DNA of 64,000 bases from Bugulina stolonifera (Eukaryota; Bryozoa; Gymnolaemata; Cheilostomatida; Bugulidae): NCBI GenBank assembly GCA_935421135.1, contig OW285196.1, positions 496,001 through 560,000 on the forward strand. The letters run 5' to 3'. A program made the position numbers and the translations under genes. The notes under the pieces are model-generated. The model was not told where the DNA came from, did no database searches, and was given only the letters and a program-made list of their open reading frames with translations. Position 1 is the stretch's first letter. Every line of letters starts with the position of its first letter. Below are positions 43,104 through 58,900 of the stretch, one piece after another.

Positions 43104-46100
43104 GCATTCTATGCATTCTATGCATAGAATACATATAATTCTATATCTTCCATGTATTTTATGCATTCTATGCATAGAATACATAGATTGCATTCTACGC
43201 ACTCTATGCATTCCATGTATTCTATGCATTCTATGTATTCTATTCATTTGATGCATAGAATACATTTTATGCATAGAATGCATAGAATACATTGATCACA
43301 TAGAATGCATTCTATGCACTGAATGCATGGGATGCATAGAGTGCATTCTATGCATTTTATGAATTCTAGGCATTCTATGTAGTCTATGCATTGCATAGAA
43401 CACATAGATTGCATTCTATGCACTCTATGCATTCCATGTAATCTATGCATGATATGTATTCTATGCATTCGATGCATATAATACATTTTATGCATAGAAT
43501 GCATAGAATACATTGATCACATAGAATGCATTCTATGCATTCTTTACATTCTATGCATAAAATCCATAGAAGACATAGAATGCATAGAATGCGTTCCATG
43601 TATTCTATGCACTCTATGCATAGAATACATAGATTGCATTCTATGCATTCGATGCATAGAATACATAGAATACATTGAATACATAGAAGGCATTGTATGT
43701 AATCAATGTATTTTATGCATTCTATGCATAGAATACATAGATTGCATTCTATGCATAGAATACATTGATCACATAGAATGCATTCTATGCACTCTATGCA
43801 TTCCATGTAATCTATGCGTTCTATGCATAGAATACATAGATTGCATTCTATGCATTCTATACATAGAAGACATCGAAGACATAGAATGCATTCTGTGCAA
43901 TCTATGCACTATATGCATAGAATACATAAATTGCATTCTATGCATTCTATGCATAGAATACATATAATTCTAATTCTATAGAATACATAGATTGCATTCT
44001 ATGCACTCTATGCATTCCATGTAATTTATGCATTCTATGCACTCTATGCATTCGATGCATATAATACATTTTATGCATAGAATGCATAGAATACATTGAT
44101 CAGATAGAATGCATTCTATGCACTCTATGCATTCCATGTAATCTATGCATTCTATGTATTCTATGCATTCGATGCATATAATACATTTTATGCATAGAAT
44201 GCATAGAATACATTGATCACATAGAATGCATTCTATACATTCTATGCATAAAATCCATAGAAGACATAGAAGACATAGAATGCATAGAATGCGTTCCATG
44301 TAATCTATGCACTCTATGCATAGAATACATAGATTGCATTCTATGCATAGAATACATAGAATACATAGAATACATTGAATACATAGAAGGCATTGTATGT
44401 AATCAATGTATTTTATGCATTCTATGCATAGAATACATAGATTGCATTCTATGCATAGAATACATTGATCACATAGAATGCATTCTATGCACTCTATGCA
44501 TTCCATGTAATCTATGCGTTCTATGCATAGAATACATAGATTGCATTCTATGCATAGAATGCATAGAATGAATAGGAGACATAGAAGACATAGAAGACAT
44601 AGATGACATAGAAGACATAGAATGCATTCTGTGCAATCTATGCACTCTATGCATAGAATACATAAAATTGCATTCTATGCATTCTATGCATAGATTACAT
44701 ATAATTCTATATCTTCCATGTATTCTATGCATTCTATGCATTCTATGCATAGAATACATAGATTGCATTCTATGCACTCTATGCATTCCGTGTATTCTAT
44801 GCATTCTATGTATTCTATTCATTCGATGCATAGAATACATAGAAGACATAGAAGACATAGAATGCATTCTGTGCAATCTATGCACTCTATGCATAGAATA
44901 CATAGATTGCATTCTATGCATCGAATACATATAATACATAGATTGCATTCTATGCATAGAATATCTTGATCACCTAGAATGCGTTCTATGCACTTTATGC
45001 ATTCCATGTAATCTATGCGTTCTATGCATAGAATACATAGATTGCATTCTATGCATTCTATGCATAGAATACATAGAAGACATAGAATGCATTCTGTGCA
45101 ATCTATGCACTCTATGCATAGAATAAATTAATTGCATTCTATGCATTCTATGCATAGAATACATATAATTCTAATTCTATAGAATACATAGTTTGCATTC
45201 TATGCACCCTATGCATTCCATGTAAATTATGCATTCTATGCATATCTATGCATAGAATACATAGATTGCATTCTATGCATTCTATGCATAAAATACATAG
45301 AAGACATAGAAGACATAAAATGCATAGAATGCGTTCCATGTAATCTATGCACTCTATGCATACAATACATAGATTGGATTCTATGCATTCGATGCATAGA
45401 ATACATAGAATACATTGAATACATAGCAGGCATTGTATGTTTTCAATGTATTTTATGCATTCTATGCGTAGAATACATACATGTAGATTGCATTCTATGC
45501 CTAGAATATCTTGATCACATAGAATGCATTCTATGCACTTTATGCATTCCATGTAATCTATGCGTTCTAAGCATAGAATACATAGATTGCATTCTGTGCA
45601 TTCTATGCATAGAATACATAGAAGACATAGAAGACATAGAATGCATTCTGTGCAATCTATGCACTCTATGCATAGTATACATAAATTGCATTCTATGCAT
45701 AGAATACATATAATTCTATATTTTCCATGTATTCTATGCATTCTGTGCATAGAAGACATAGAATACATAGATTGCATTCTATGCATTTTATGAATTCTAT
45801 GCATTCTATGTAGTCTATGCGTTGCATAGAACACATAGATTGCATTCTATGCACTCTATGCATTCCATGTAAATTATGCATTCTATGCATATCTATGCAT
45901 AGAATACATAGATATCATTCTATGCATTCTATGCATAAAATACATAGAAGACATAGAAGAGATAGAATGCATAGAATGCGTTCCATGTAATCTATGCACT
46001 TTATGCATAGAATACATAAATTGCATTCTATGCATTCTATGCATAGAATACATATAATTCTATATCTTCCATGTATTTTATGCATTCTATGCATAGAATA

Positions 46101-48932
46101 CATAGATTGCATTCTACGCACTCTATGCATTCCATGTATTCTATGCATTCTATGTATTCTATTCATTTGATGCATAGAATACATTTTATGCATAGAATGC
46201 ATAGAATACATTGATCACATAGAATGCATTCTATGCACTGAATGCATGGGATGCATAGAGTGCATTCTATGCATTTTATGAATTCTAGGCATTCTATGTA
46301 GTCTATGCATTGCATAGAACACATAGATTGCATTCTATGCACTCTATGCATTCCATGTAATCTATGCATGATATGTATTCTATGCATTCGATGCATATAA
46401 TACATTTTATGCATAGAATGCATAGAATACATTGATCACATAGAATGCATTCTATGCATTCTTTACATTCTATGCATAAAATCCATAGAAGACATAGAAT
46501 GCATAGAATGCAATCTATGTATTCTATGCACTCTATGCATAGGTTACATGGAATGCATTCTATGCATTCGATGCATAGAATACATAGAATACATTGAATA
46601 CATAGAAGGCATTGTATGTAATCAATGTATTTTATGCATTCTATGCATAGAATACATAGATTGCATTCTATGCATAGAATACATTGATCACATAGAATGC
46701 ATTCTATGCACTCTATGCATTCCATGTAATCTATGCGTTCTATGCATAGAATACATAGATTGCATTCTATGCATTCTATACATAGAAGACATCGAAGACA
46801 TAGAATGCATTCTGTGCAATCTATGCACTATATGCATAGAATACATAAATTGCATTCTATGCATTCTATGCATAGAATACATATAATTCTAATTCTATAG
46901 AATACATAGATTGCATTCTATGCACTCTATGCATTCCATGTAATTTATGCATTCTATGCACTCTATGCATTCGATGCATATAATACATTTTATGCATAGA
47001 ATGCATAGAATACATTGATCAGATAGAATGCATTCTATGCACTCTATGCATTCCATGTAATCTATGCATTCTATGTATTCTATGCATTCGATGCATATAA
47101 TACATTTTATGCATAGAATGCATAGAATACATTGATCACATAGAATGCATTCTATACATTCTATGCATAAAATCCATAGAAGACATAGAAGACATAGAAT
47201 GCATAGAATGCGTTCCATGTAATCTATGCACTCTATGCATAGAATACATAGATTGCATTCTATGCATAGAATACATAGAATACATAGAATACATTGAATA
47301 CATAGAAGGCATTGTATGTAATCAATGTATTTTATGCATTCTATGCATAGAATACATAGATTGCATTCTATGCATAGAATACATTGATCACATAGAATGC
47401 ATTCTATGCACTCTATGCATTCCATGTAATCTATGCGTTCTATGCATAGAATACATAGATTGCATTCTATGCATAGAATACATAGAATAAATAGGAGACA
47501 TAGAAGACATAGAAGACATAGATGACATAGAAGACATAGAATGCATTCTGTGCAATCTATGCACTCTATGCATAGAATACATAAAATTGCATTCTATGCA
47601 TTCTATGCATAGATTACATATAATTCTATATCTTCCATGTATTCTATGCATTCTATGCATTCTATGCATAGAATACATAGATTGCATTCTATGCACTCTA
47701 TGCATTCCGTGTATTCTATGCATTCTATGTATTCTATTCATTCGATGCATAGAATACATAGAAGACATAGAAGACATAGAATGCATTCTGTGCAATCTAT
47801 GCACTCTATGCATAGAATACATAGATTGCATTCTATGCATCGAATACATATAATACATAGATTGCATTCTATGCATAGAATATCTTGATCACCTAGAATG
47901 CGTTCTATGCACTTTATGCATTCCATGTAATCTATGCGTTCTATGCATAGAATACATAGATTGCATTCTATGCATTCTATGCATAGAATACATAGAAGAC
48001 ATAGAATGCATTCTGTGCAATCTATGCACTCTATGCATAGAATAAATTAATTGCATTCTATGCATTCTATGCATAGAATACATATAATTCTAATTCTATA
48101 GAATACATAGTTTGCATTCTATGCACCCTATGCATTCCATGTAAATTATGCATTCTATGCATATCTATGCATAGAATACATAGATTGCATTCTATGCATT
48201 CTATGCATAAAATACATAGAAGACATAGAAGACATAAAATGCATAGAATGCGTTCCATGTAATCTATGCACTCTATGCATACAATACATAGATTGGATTC
48301 TATGCATTCGATGCATAGAATACATAGAATACATTGAATACATAGCAGGCATTGTATGTTTTCAATGTATTTTATGCATTCTATGCGTAGAATACATACA
48401 TGTAGATTGCATTCTATGCCTAGAATATCTTGATCACATAGAATGCATTCTATGCACTTTATGCATTCCATGTAATCTATGCGTTCTAAGCATAGAATAC
48501 ATAGATTGCATTCTGTGCATTCTATGCATAGAATACATAGAAGACATAGAAGACATAGAATGCATTCTGTGCAATCTATGCACTCTATGCATAGTATACA
48601 TAAATTGCATTCTATGCATAGAATACATATAATTCTATATTTTCCATGTATTCTATGCATTCTGTGCATAGAAGACATAGAATACATAGATTGCATTCTA
48701 TGCATTTTATGAATTCTATGCATTCTATGTAGTCTATGCGTTGCATAGAACACATAGATTGCATTCTATGCACTCTATGCATTCCATGTAAATTATGCAT
48801 TCTATGCATATCTATGCATAGAATACATAGATATCATTCTATGCATTCTATGCATAAAATACATAGAAGACATAGAATGCATAGAATGCGTTCCATGTAA
48901 TCTATGCACTTTATGCATAGAATACATAGATT
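43104..48932. repeat. Two higher-order satellite units of about 2.91-2.92 kb
   Basis: Landmarks repeat at +2919 bp throughout (43384/46303, 43976/46895, 44970/47889, 45148/48067). Most blocks look identical; one clear local difference is the small rearrangement at 46510-46552. Confidence 0.8.
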
Positions 48933-51900
48933 GCATTCTATGCATTCTATGCATAGAATACATATAATTCTATATCTTCCATGTATTTTATGCATTCTAT
49001 GCATAGAATACATAGATTGCATTCTACGCACTCTATGCATTCCATGTATTCTATGCATTCTATGTATTCTATTCATTTGATGCATAGAATACATTTTATG
49101 CATAGAATGCATAGAATACATTGATCACATAGAATGCATTCTATGCACTGAATGCATGGGATGCATGGAGTGCATTCTATGCATTTTATGAATTCTAGGC
49201 ATTCTATGTAGTCTATGCATTGCATAGAACACATAGATTGCATTCTATGCACTCTATGCATTCCATGTAATCTATGCATGATATGTATTCTATGCATTCG
49301 ATGCATATAATACATTTTATGCATAGAATGCATAGAATACATTGATCACATAGAATGCATTCTATGCATTCTTTACATTCTATGCATAAAATCCATAGAA
49401 GACATAGAATGCATAGAATGCGTTCCATGTATTCTATGCACTCTATGCATAGAATACATAGATTGCATTCTATGCATTCGATGCATAGAATACATTGAAT
49501 ACATAGAAGGCATTGTATGTAATCAATGTATTTTATGCATTCTATGCATAGAATACATAGATTGCATTCTATGCATAGAATACATTGATCACATAGAATG
49601 CATTCTATGCACTCTATGCATTCCATGTAATCTATGCGTTCTATGCATAGAATACATAGATTGCATTCTATGCATTCTATACATAGAAGACATCGAAGAC
49701 ATAGAATGCATTCTGTGCAATCTATGCACTATATGCATAGAATACATAAATTGCATTCTATGCATTCTATGCATAGAATACATATAATTCTAATTCTATA
49801 GAATACATAGAATACATAGATTGCATTCTATGCACTCTATGCATTCCATGTAATTTATGCATTCTATGCACTCTATGCATTCGATGCATATAATACATTT
49901 TATGCATAGAATGCATAGAATACATTGATCAGATAGAATGCATTCTATGCACTCTATGCATTCCATGTAATCTATGCATTCTATGTATTCTATGCATTCG
50001 ATGCATATAATACATTTTATGCATAGAATGCATAGAATACATTGATCACATAGAATGCATTCTATACATTCTATGCATAAAATCCATAGAAGACATAGAA
50101 TGCATAGAATGCGTTCCATGTAATCTATGCACTCTATGCATAGAATACATAGATTGCATTCTATGCATAGAATACATAGAATATATAGAATACATTGAAT
50201 ACATAGAAGGCATTGTATGTAATCAATGTATTTTATGCATTCTATGCATAGAATACATAGATTGCATCCTATGCATAGAATACATTGATCACATAGAATG
50301 CATTCTATGCACTCTATGCATTCCGTGTATTCTATGCATTCTATGTATTCTATTCATTCGATGCATAGAATACATAGAAGACATAGAAGACATAGAATGC
50401 ATTCTGTGCAATCTATGCACTCTATGCATAGAATACATAGATTGCATTCTATGCATCGAATACATATAATACATAGATTGCATTCTATGCATAGAATATC
50501 TTGATCACCTAGAATGCGTTCTATGCACTTTATGCATTCCATGTAATCTATGCGTTCTATGCATAGAATACATAGATTGCATTCTATGCATTCTATGCAT
50601 AGAATACATAGAAGACATAGAATGCATTCTGTGCAATCTATGCACTCTATGCATAGAATAAATTAATTGCATTCTATGCATAGAATACATATAATTCTAA
50701 TTCTATAGAATACATAGTTTGCATTCTATGCACCCTATGCATTCCATGTAAATTATGCATTCTATGCATATCTATGCATAGAATACATAGATTGCATTCT
50801 ATGCATTCTATGCATAAAATACATAGAAGACATAAAATGCATAGAATGCGTTCCATGTAATCTATGCACTCTATGCATACAATACATAGATTGGATTCTA
50901 TGCATTCGATGCATAGAATACATTGAATACATAGCAGGCATTGTATGTTTTCAATGTATTTTATGCATTCTATGCGTAGAATACATACATGTAGATTGCA
51001 TTCTATGCCTAGAATATCTTGATCACATAGAATGCATTCTATGCACTTTATGCATTCCATGTAATCTATGCGTTCTAAGCATAGAATACATAGATTGCAT
51101 TCTGTGCATTCTATGCATAGAATACATAGAAGACATAGAAGACATAGAATGCATTCTGTGCAATCTATGCACTCTATGCATAGTATACATAAATTGCATT
51201 CTATGCATAGAATACATATAATTCTATATTTTCCATGTATTCTATGCATTCTGTGCATAGAAGACATAGAATACATAGATTGCATTCTATGCATTTTATG
51301 AATTCTATGCATTCTATGTAGTCTATGCGTTGCATAGAACACATAGATTGCATTCTATGCACTCTATGCATTCCATGTAAATTATGCATTCTATGCATAT
51401 CTATGCATAGAATACATAGATATCATTCTATGCATTCTATGCATAAAATACATAGAAGACATAGAATGCATAGAATGCGTTCCATGTAATCTATGCACTT
51501 TATGCATAGAATACATAGATTGCATTCTATGCATTCTATGCATAGAATACATATAATTCTATATCTTCCATGTATTTTATGCATTCTATGCATAGAATAC
51601 ATAGATTGCATTCTACGCACTCTATGCATTCCATGTATTCTATGTATTCTATTCATTTGATGCATAGAATACATTTTATGCATAGAATGCATAGAATACA
51701 TTGATCACATAGAATGCATTCTATGCACTGAATGCATGGGATGCATGGAGTGCATTCTATGCATTTTATGAATTCTAGGCATTCTATGTAGTCTATGCAT
51801 TGCATAGAACACATAGATTGCATTCTATGCACTCTATGCATTCCATGTAATCTATGCATGATATGTATTCTATGCATTCGATGCATATAATACATTTTAT

Positions 51901-54101
51901 GCATAGAATGCATAGAATACATTGATCACATAGAATGCATTCTATGCATTCTTTACATTCTATGCATAAAATCCATAGAAGACATAGAATGCATAGAATG
52001 CGTTCCATGTATTCTATGCACTCTATGCATAGAATACATAGATTGCATTCTATGCATTCGATGCATAGAATACATTGAATACATAGAAGGCATTGTATGT
52101 AATCAATGTATTTTATGCATTCTATGCATAGAATACATAGATTGCATTCTATGCATAGAATACATTGATCACATAGAATGCATTCTATGCACTCTATGCA
52201 TTCCATGTAATCTATGCGTTCTATGCATAGAATACATAGATTGCATTCTATGCATTCTATACATAGAAGACATCGAAGACATAGAATGCATTCTGTGCAA
52301 TCTATGCACTATATGCATAGAATACATAAATTGCATTCTATGCATTCTATGCATAGAATACATATAATTCTAATTCTATAGAATACATAGAATACATAGA
52401 TTGCATTCTATGCACTCTATGCATTCCATGTAATTTATGCATTCTATGCACTCTATGCATTCGATGCATATAATACATTTTATGCATAGAATGCATAGAA
52501 TACATTGATCAGATAGAATGCATTCTATGCACTCTATGCATTCCATGTAATCTATGCATTCTATGTATTCTATGCATTCGATGCATATAATACATTTTAT
52601 GCATAGAATGCATAGAATACATTGATCACATAGAATGCATTCTATACATTCTATGCATAAAATCCATAGAAGACATAGAATGCATAGAATGCGTTCCATG
52701 TAATCTATGCACTCTATGCATAGAATACATAGATTGCATTCTATGCATAGAATACATAGAATATATAGAATACATTGAATACATAGAAGGCATTGTATGT
52801 AATCAATGTATTTTATGCATTCTATGCATAGAATACATAGATTGCATCCTATGCATAGAATACATTGATCACATAGAATGCATTCTATGCACTCTATGCA
52901 TTCCGTGTATTCTATGCATTCTATGTATTCTATTCATTCGATGCATAGAATACATAGAAGACATAGAAGACATAGAATGCATTCTGTGCAATCTATGCAC
53001 TCTATGCATAGAATACATAGATTGCATTCTATGCATCGAATACATATAATACATAGATTGCATTCTATGCATAGAATATCTTGATCACCTAGAATGCGTT
53101 CTATGCACTTTATGCATTCCATGTAATCTATGCGTTCTATGCATAGAATACATAGATTGCATTCTATGCATTCTATGCATAGAATACATAGAAGACATAG
53201 AATGCATTCTGTGCAATCTATGCACTCTATGCATAGAATAAATTAATTGCATTCTATGCATAGAATACATATAATTCTAATTCTATAGAATACATAGTTT
53301 GCATTCTATGCACCCTATGCATTCCATGTAAATTATGCATTCTATGCATATCTATGCATAGAATACATAGATTGCATTCTATGCATTCTATGCATAAAAT
53401 ACATAGAAGACATAAAATGCATAGAATGCGTTCCATGTAATCTATGCACTCTATGCATACAATACATAGATTGGATTCTATGCATTCGATGCATAGAATA
53501 CATTGAATACATAGCAGGCATTGTATGTTTTCAATGTATTTTATGCATTCTATGCGTAGAATACATACATGTAGATTGCATTCTATGCCTAGAATATCTT
53601 GATCACATAGAATGCATTCTATGCACTTTATGCATTCCATGTAATCTATGCGTTCTAAGCATAGAATACATAGATTGCATTCTGTGCATTCTATGCATAG
53701 AATACATAGAAGACATAGAAGACATAGAATGCATTCTGTGCAATCTATGCACTCTATGCATAGTATACATAAATTGCATTCTATGCATAGAATACATATA
53801 ATTCTATATTTTCCATGTATTCTATGCATTCTGTGCATAGAAGACATAGAATACATAGATTGCATTCTATGCATTTTATGAATTCTATGCATTCTATGTA
53901 GTCTATGCGTTGCATAGAACACATAGATTGCATTCTATGCACTCTATGCATTCCATGTAAATTATGCATTCTATGCATATCTATGCATAGAATACATAGA
54001 TATCATTCTATGCATTCTATGCATAAAATACATAGAAGACATAGAATGCATAGAATGCGTTCCATGTAATCTATGCACTTTATGCATAGAATACATAGAT
54101 T
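48933..54101. repeat. Two higher-order satellite units of about 2.58 kb
   Basis: Landmarks repeat at +2580 bp (49073/51653, 49796/52376, 50674/53254, 51423/54003), and the printed sequence looks almost the same in both copies. These are shorter derivatives of the 2.9-kb units to the left. Confidence 0.8.
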
Positions 54102-55939
54102 GCATTCTATGCATTCTATGCATAGAATACATATAATTCTATATCTTCCATGTATTTTATGCATTCTATGCATAGAATACATAGATTGCATTCTACGCAC
54201 TCTATGCATTCCATGTATTCTATGTATTCTATTCATTTGATGCATAGAATACATTTTATGCATAGAATGCATAGAATACATTGATCACATAGAATGCATT
54301 CTATGCACTGAATGCATGGGATGCATGGAGTGCATTCTATGCATTTTATGAATTCTAGGCATTCTATGTAGTCTATGCATTGCATAGAACACATAGATTG
54401 CATTCTATGCACTCTATGCATTCCATGTAATCTATGCATGATATGTATTCTATGCATTCGATGCATATAATACATTTTATGCATAGAATGCATAGAATAC
54501 ATTGATCACATAGAATGCATTCTATGCATTCTTTACATTCTATGCATAAAATCCATAGAAGACATAGAATGCATAGAATGCGTTCCATGTATTCTATGCA
54601 CTCTATGCATAGAATACATAGATTGCATTCTATGCATTCGATGCATAGAATACATAGAATACATTGAATACATAGAAGGCATTGTATGTAATCAATGTAT
54701 TTTACGCATTCTATGCATAGAATACATAGATTGCATTCTATGCATAGAATACATTGATCACATAGAATGCATTCTATGCACTCTATGCATTCCATGTAAT
54801 CTATGCGTTCTATGCATAGAATACATAGATTGCATTCTATGCATTCTATACATAGAAGACATCGAAGACATAGAATGCATTCTGTGCAATCTATGCACTA
54901 TATGCATAGAATACATAAATTGCATTCTATGCATAGAATACATATAATTCTAATTCTATAGAATACATAGAATACATAGATTGCATTCTATGCACTCTAT
55001 GCATTCCATGTAATTTATGCATTCTATGCACTCTATGCATTCGATGCATATAATACATTTTATGCATAGAATGCATAGAATACATTGATCAGATAGAATG
55101 CATTCTATGCACTCTATGCATTCCATGTAATCTATGCATTCTATGTATTCTATGCATTCGATGCATATAATACATTTTATGCATAGAATGCATAGAATAC
55201 ATTGATCACATAGAATGCATTCTATACATTCTATGCATAAAATCCATAGAAGACATAGAATGCATAGAATGCGTTCCATGTAATCTATGCACTCTATGCA
55301 TAGAATACATAGATTGCATTCTATGCATAGAATACATAGAATACATTGAATACATAGAAGGCATTGTATGTAATCAATGTATTTTATGCATTCTATGCAT
55401 AGAATACATAGATTGCATTCTATGCATAGAATACATTGATCACATAGAATGCATTCTATGCACTCTATGCATTCCATGTAATCTATGCGTTCTATGCATA
55501 GAATACATAGATTGCATACTATGCATAGAATACATAGAATAAATAGGAGACATAGAAGACATAGATGACATAGAAGACATAGAATGCATTCTGTGCAATC
55601 TATGCACTCTATGCATAGAATACATAAATTGCATTCTATGCATTCTATGCATAGATTACAAATAATTCGATATCTTCCATGTATTCTATGCATTCTATGC
55701 ATAGAATACATAGAATACATAGATTGCATTCTATGCACTCTATGCATTCCGTGTATTCTATGCATTCTATGTATTCTATTCATTCGATGCATAGAATACA
55801 TAGAAGACATCGAAGACATAGAAGACATAGAATGCATTCTGTGCAATCTATGCACTCTATGCATAGAATACATAGATTGCATTCTATCCATCGAATACAT
55901 ATAATACATAGATTGCATTCTATGCATAGAATATCTTGA

Positions 55940-58900
55940 TCACATAGAATGCATTCTATGCACTTTATGCATTCCATGTAATCTATGCGTTCTATGCATA
56001 GAATACATAGATTGCATTCTATGCATTCTATGCATAGAATACATAGAAGACATAGAATGCATTCTGTGCAATCTATGCACTCTATGCATAGAATAAATTA
56101 ATTGCATTCTATGCATTCTATGCATAGAATACATACAATTCTAATTCTATAGAATACATAGATTGCATTCTATGCATTCTATGCATAAAATACATAGAAG
56201 ACATAGAATGCATAGAATGCGTTCCATGTAATCTATGCACTCTATGCATACAATACATAGATTGGATTCTATGCATTCGATGCATAGAATACATAAAATA
56301 CATTGAATACATAGCAGGCATTGTATGTTTTCAATGTATTTTATGCATTCTATGCATAGAATACATTGATTGCATTCTATGCATAGAACATCTTGATCAC
56401 ATAGAATGCATTCTATGCACTTTATGCATTCCATGTAATCTATGCGTTCTATGCATAGAATACATAGATTGCATTCTATGCATTCTATGCATAGAATACA
56501 TAGAAGACATAGAATGCATTCTGTGCAATCTATGCACTCTATGCATAGAATACATAAATTGCATTCTATGCATTCTATGCATAGAATACATAGATTGCAT
56601 TCTATGCACTCTATGCATTCCGTGTATTCTATGCATTCTATGTATTCTATTCATTCGATGCATAGAATACATAGAAGACATAGAAGACATCGAAGACATA
56701 GAATGCATTCTGTACAATCTATGCACTCTATGCATAGAATACATAGATAGCATTCTATGCATTCTATGCATAAAATACATATAATTCTATATCTTCCATG
56801 TATTTTATGCATTCTATGCATAGAATACATAGAATACATAGATTGCATTCTATGCACTCTATGCATTCCATGTATTCTATGCATTCTATGTATTCTATTC
56901 ATTCGATGCATAGAATACATTTTATGCATAGAATGCATAGAATACATTGAGCACATAGAATGCATTCTATGCACTGAATGCATAGAATGCATAGGATGCA
57001 TAGAGTGCATTCTATGCATTTTATAAATTCTAGGCATTCTATGTAGTCTATGCATTGCATAGAACACATAGATTGCATTCTATGCACTCTATGCATTCCA
57101 TGTAATCTATGCATGATATGTATTCTATGCATTCGATGCATATAATACATTTTATGCATAGAATGCATAGAATACATTGATCAGATAGAATGCTTTCTAT
57201 GCATTCTATACATTCTATGCATAAAATCCATAGAAGACATAGATGACATAGAATGCATAGAATGCGTTCCATGTAATCTATGCACTCTATGCATAGAATA
57301 CATAGATTGCATTCTATGCATTCGATGCATAGAATACATAGAATACATTGAATACATAGAAGGCATTGTATGTAATCAATGTATTTTGTGCATTCTATGC
57401 ATAGAATACATAGATTGCATTCTATGCACCCTATGCATTCCATGTAAATTATGCATTCTATGCATATCTATGCATAGAATACATAGATTGCATTCTATGC
57501 ATTCTATGCACTCTATGCATACAATACATAGATTGGATTCTATGCATTCGATGCATAGAATACATAGAATACATTGAATACATAGCAGGCATTGTATGTT
57601 TTCAATGTATTTTATGCATTCTATGCATAGAATAAATACATGTAGATTGCATTCCATGCCTAGAATGTCTTGATCACATAGAATGCATTCTATGCACTTT
57701 ATGCATTCCATGTAATCTATGCGTTCTATGCATAGAATACATAGATTGCATTATATGCATTCTATGCATAGAATACATAGAAGACATAGAATGCATTCTG
57801 TGCAATCTATGCACTCTATGCATAGTATACATAAATTGCATTCTATGCATAGAATACATAGAATTCTATATCTTCCATGTATTCTATGCACCCTGTGCAT
57901 AGAATACATAGAATACATAGATTGCATTCTATGCACTCTATGCATTCCATGTATTCTACGCACTCTATGTATTCTATTCATTTGATGCATAGAATACATT
58001 TTATGCATAGAATGCATAGAATACATTGATTACATAGAATGCATTCTATGCACTGAATGCATGGGATGCATAGAGTGCATTCTATGCATTTTATGAATTC
58101 TAGGCATTCCATGTAGTCTATGCATTGCATAGAACACATAGATTGCATTCTATGCACTCTATGCATTCCATGTAATCTATGCATGATATGTATTCTATGC
58201 ATTCGATGCATATAATACATTTTATGCATAGAATGCATAGAATACATTGATCACATAGAATGCATTCTATGCATAAAATCCATAGAAGACATAGAATGCG
58301 TTCCATGTATTCTATGCACTCTATGCATAGAATACATAGATTGCATTCTATGCATTCGATGCATAGAATACATAGAATACATTGAATACATAGAAGGCAT
58401 TGTATGTAATCAATGTATTTTATGCATTCTATGCATAGAATACATAGATTGCATTCTATGCATAGAATACATTAATCACATAGAATGCATTCTATGCACT
58501 CTATGCATTCCATGTAATCTATGCGTTCTATGCATAGAATACATAGATTGCATTCTATGCATTCTATACATAGAAGACATCGAAGACATAGAATGCATTC
58601 TGTGCAATCTATGCACTATATGCATAGAATACATAAATTGCATTCTATGCATTCTATGCATAGAATACATATAATTCTAATTCTATAGAATACATAGAAT
58701 ACATAGATTGCATTCTATGCACTCTATGCATTCCATGTAATTTATGCATTCTATGCACTCTATGCATTCGATGCATATAATACATTTTATGCATAGAATG
58801 CATAGAATACATTGATCAGATAGAATGCATTCTATGCACTCTATGCATTCCATGTAATCTATGCATTCTATGTATTCTATGCATTCGATGCATATAATAC

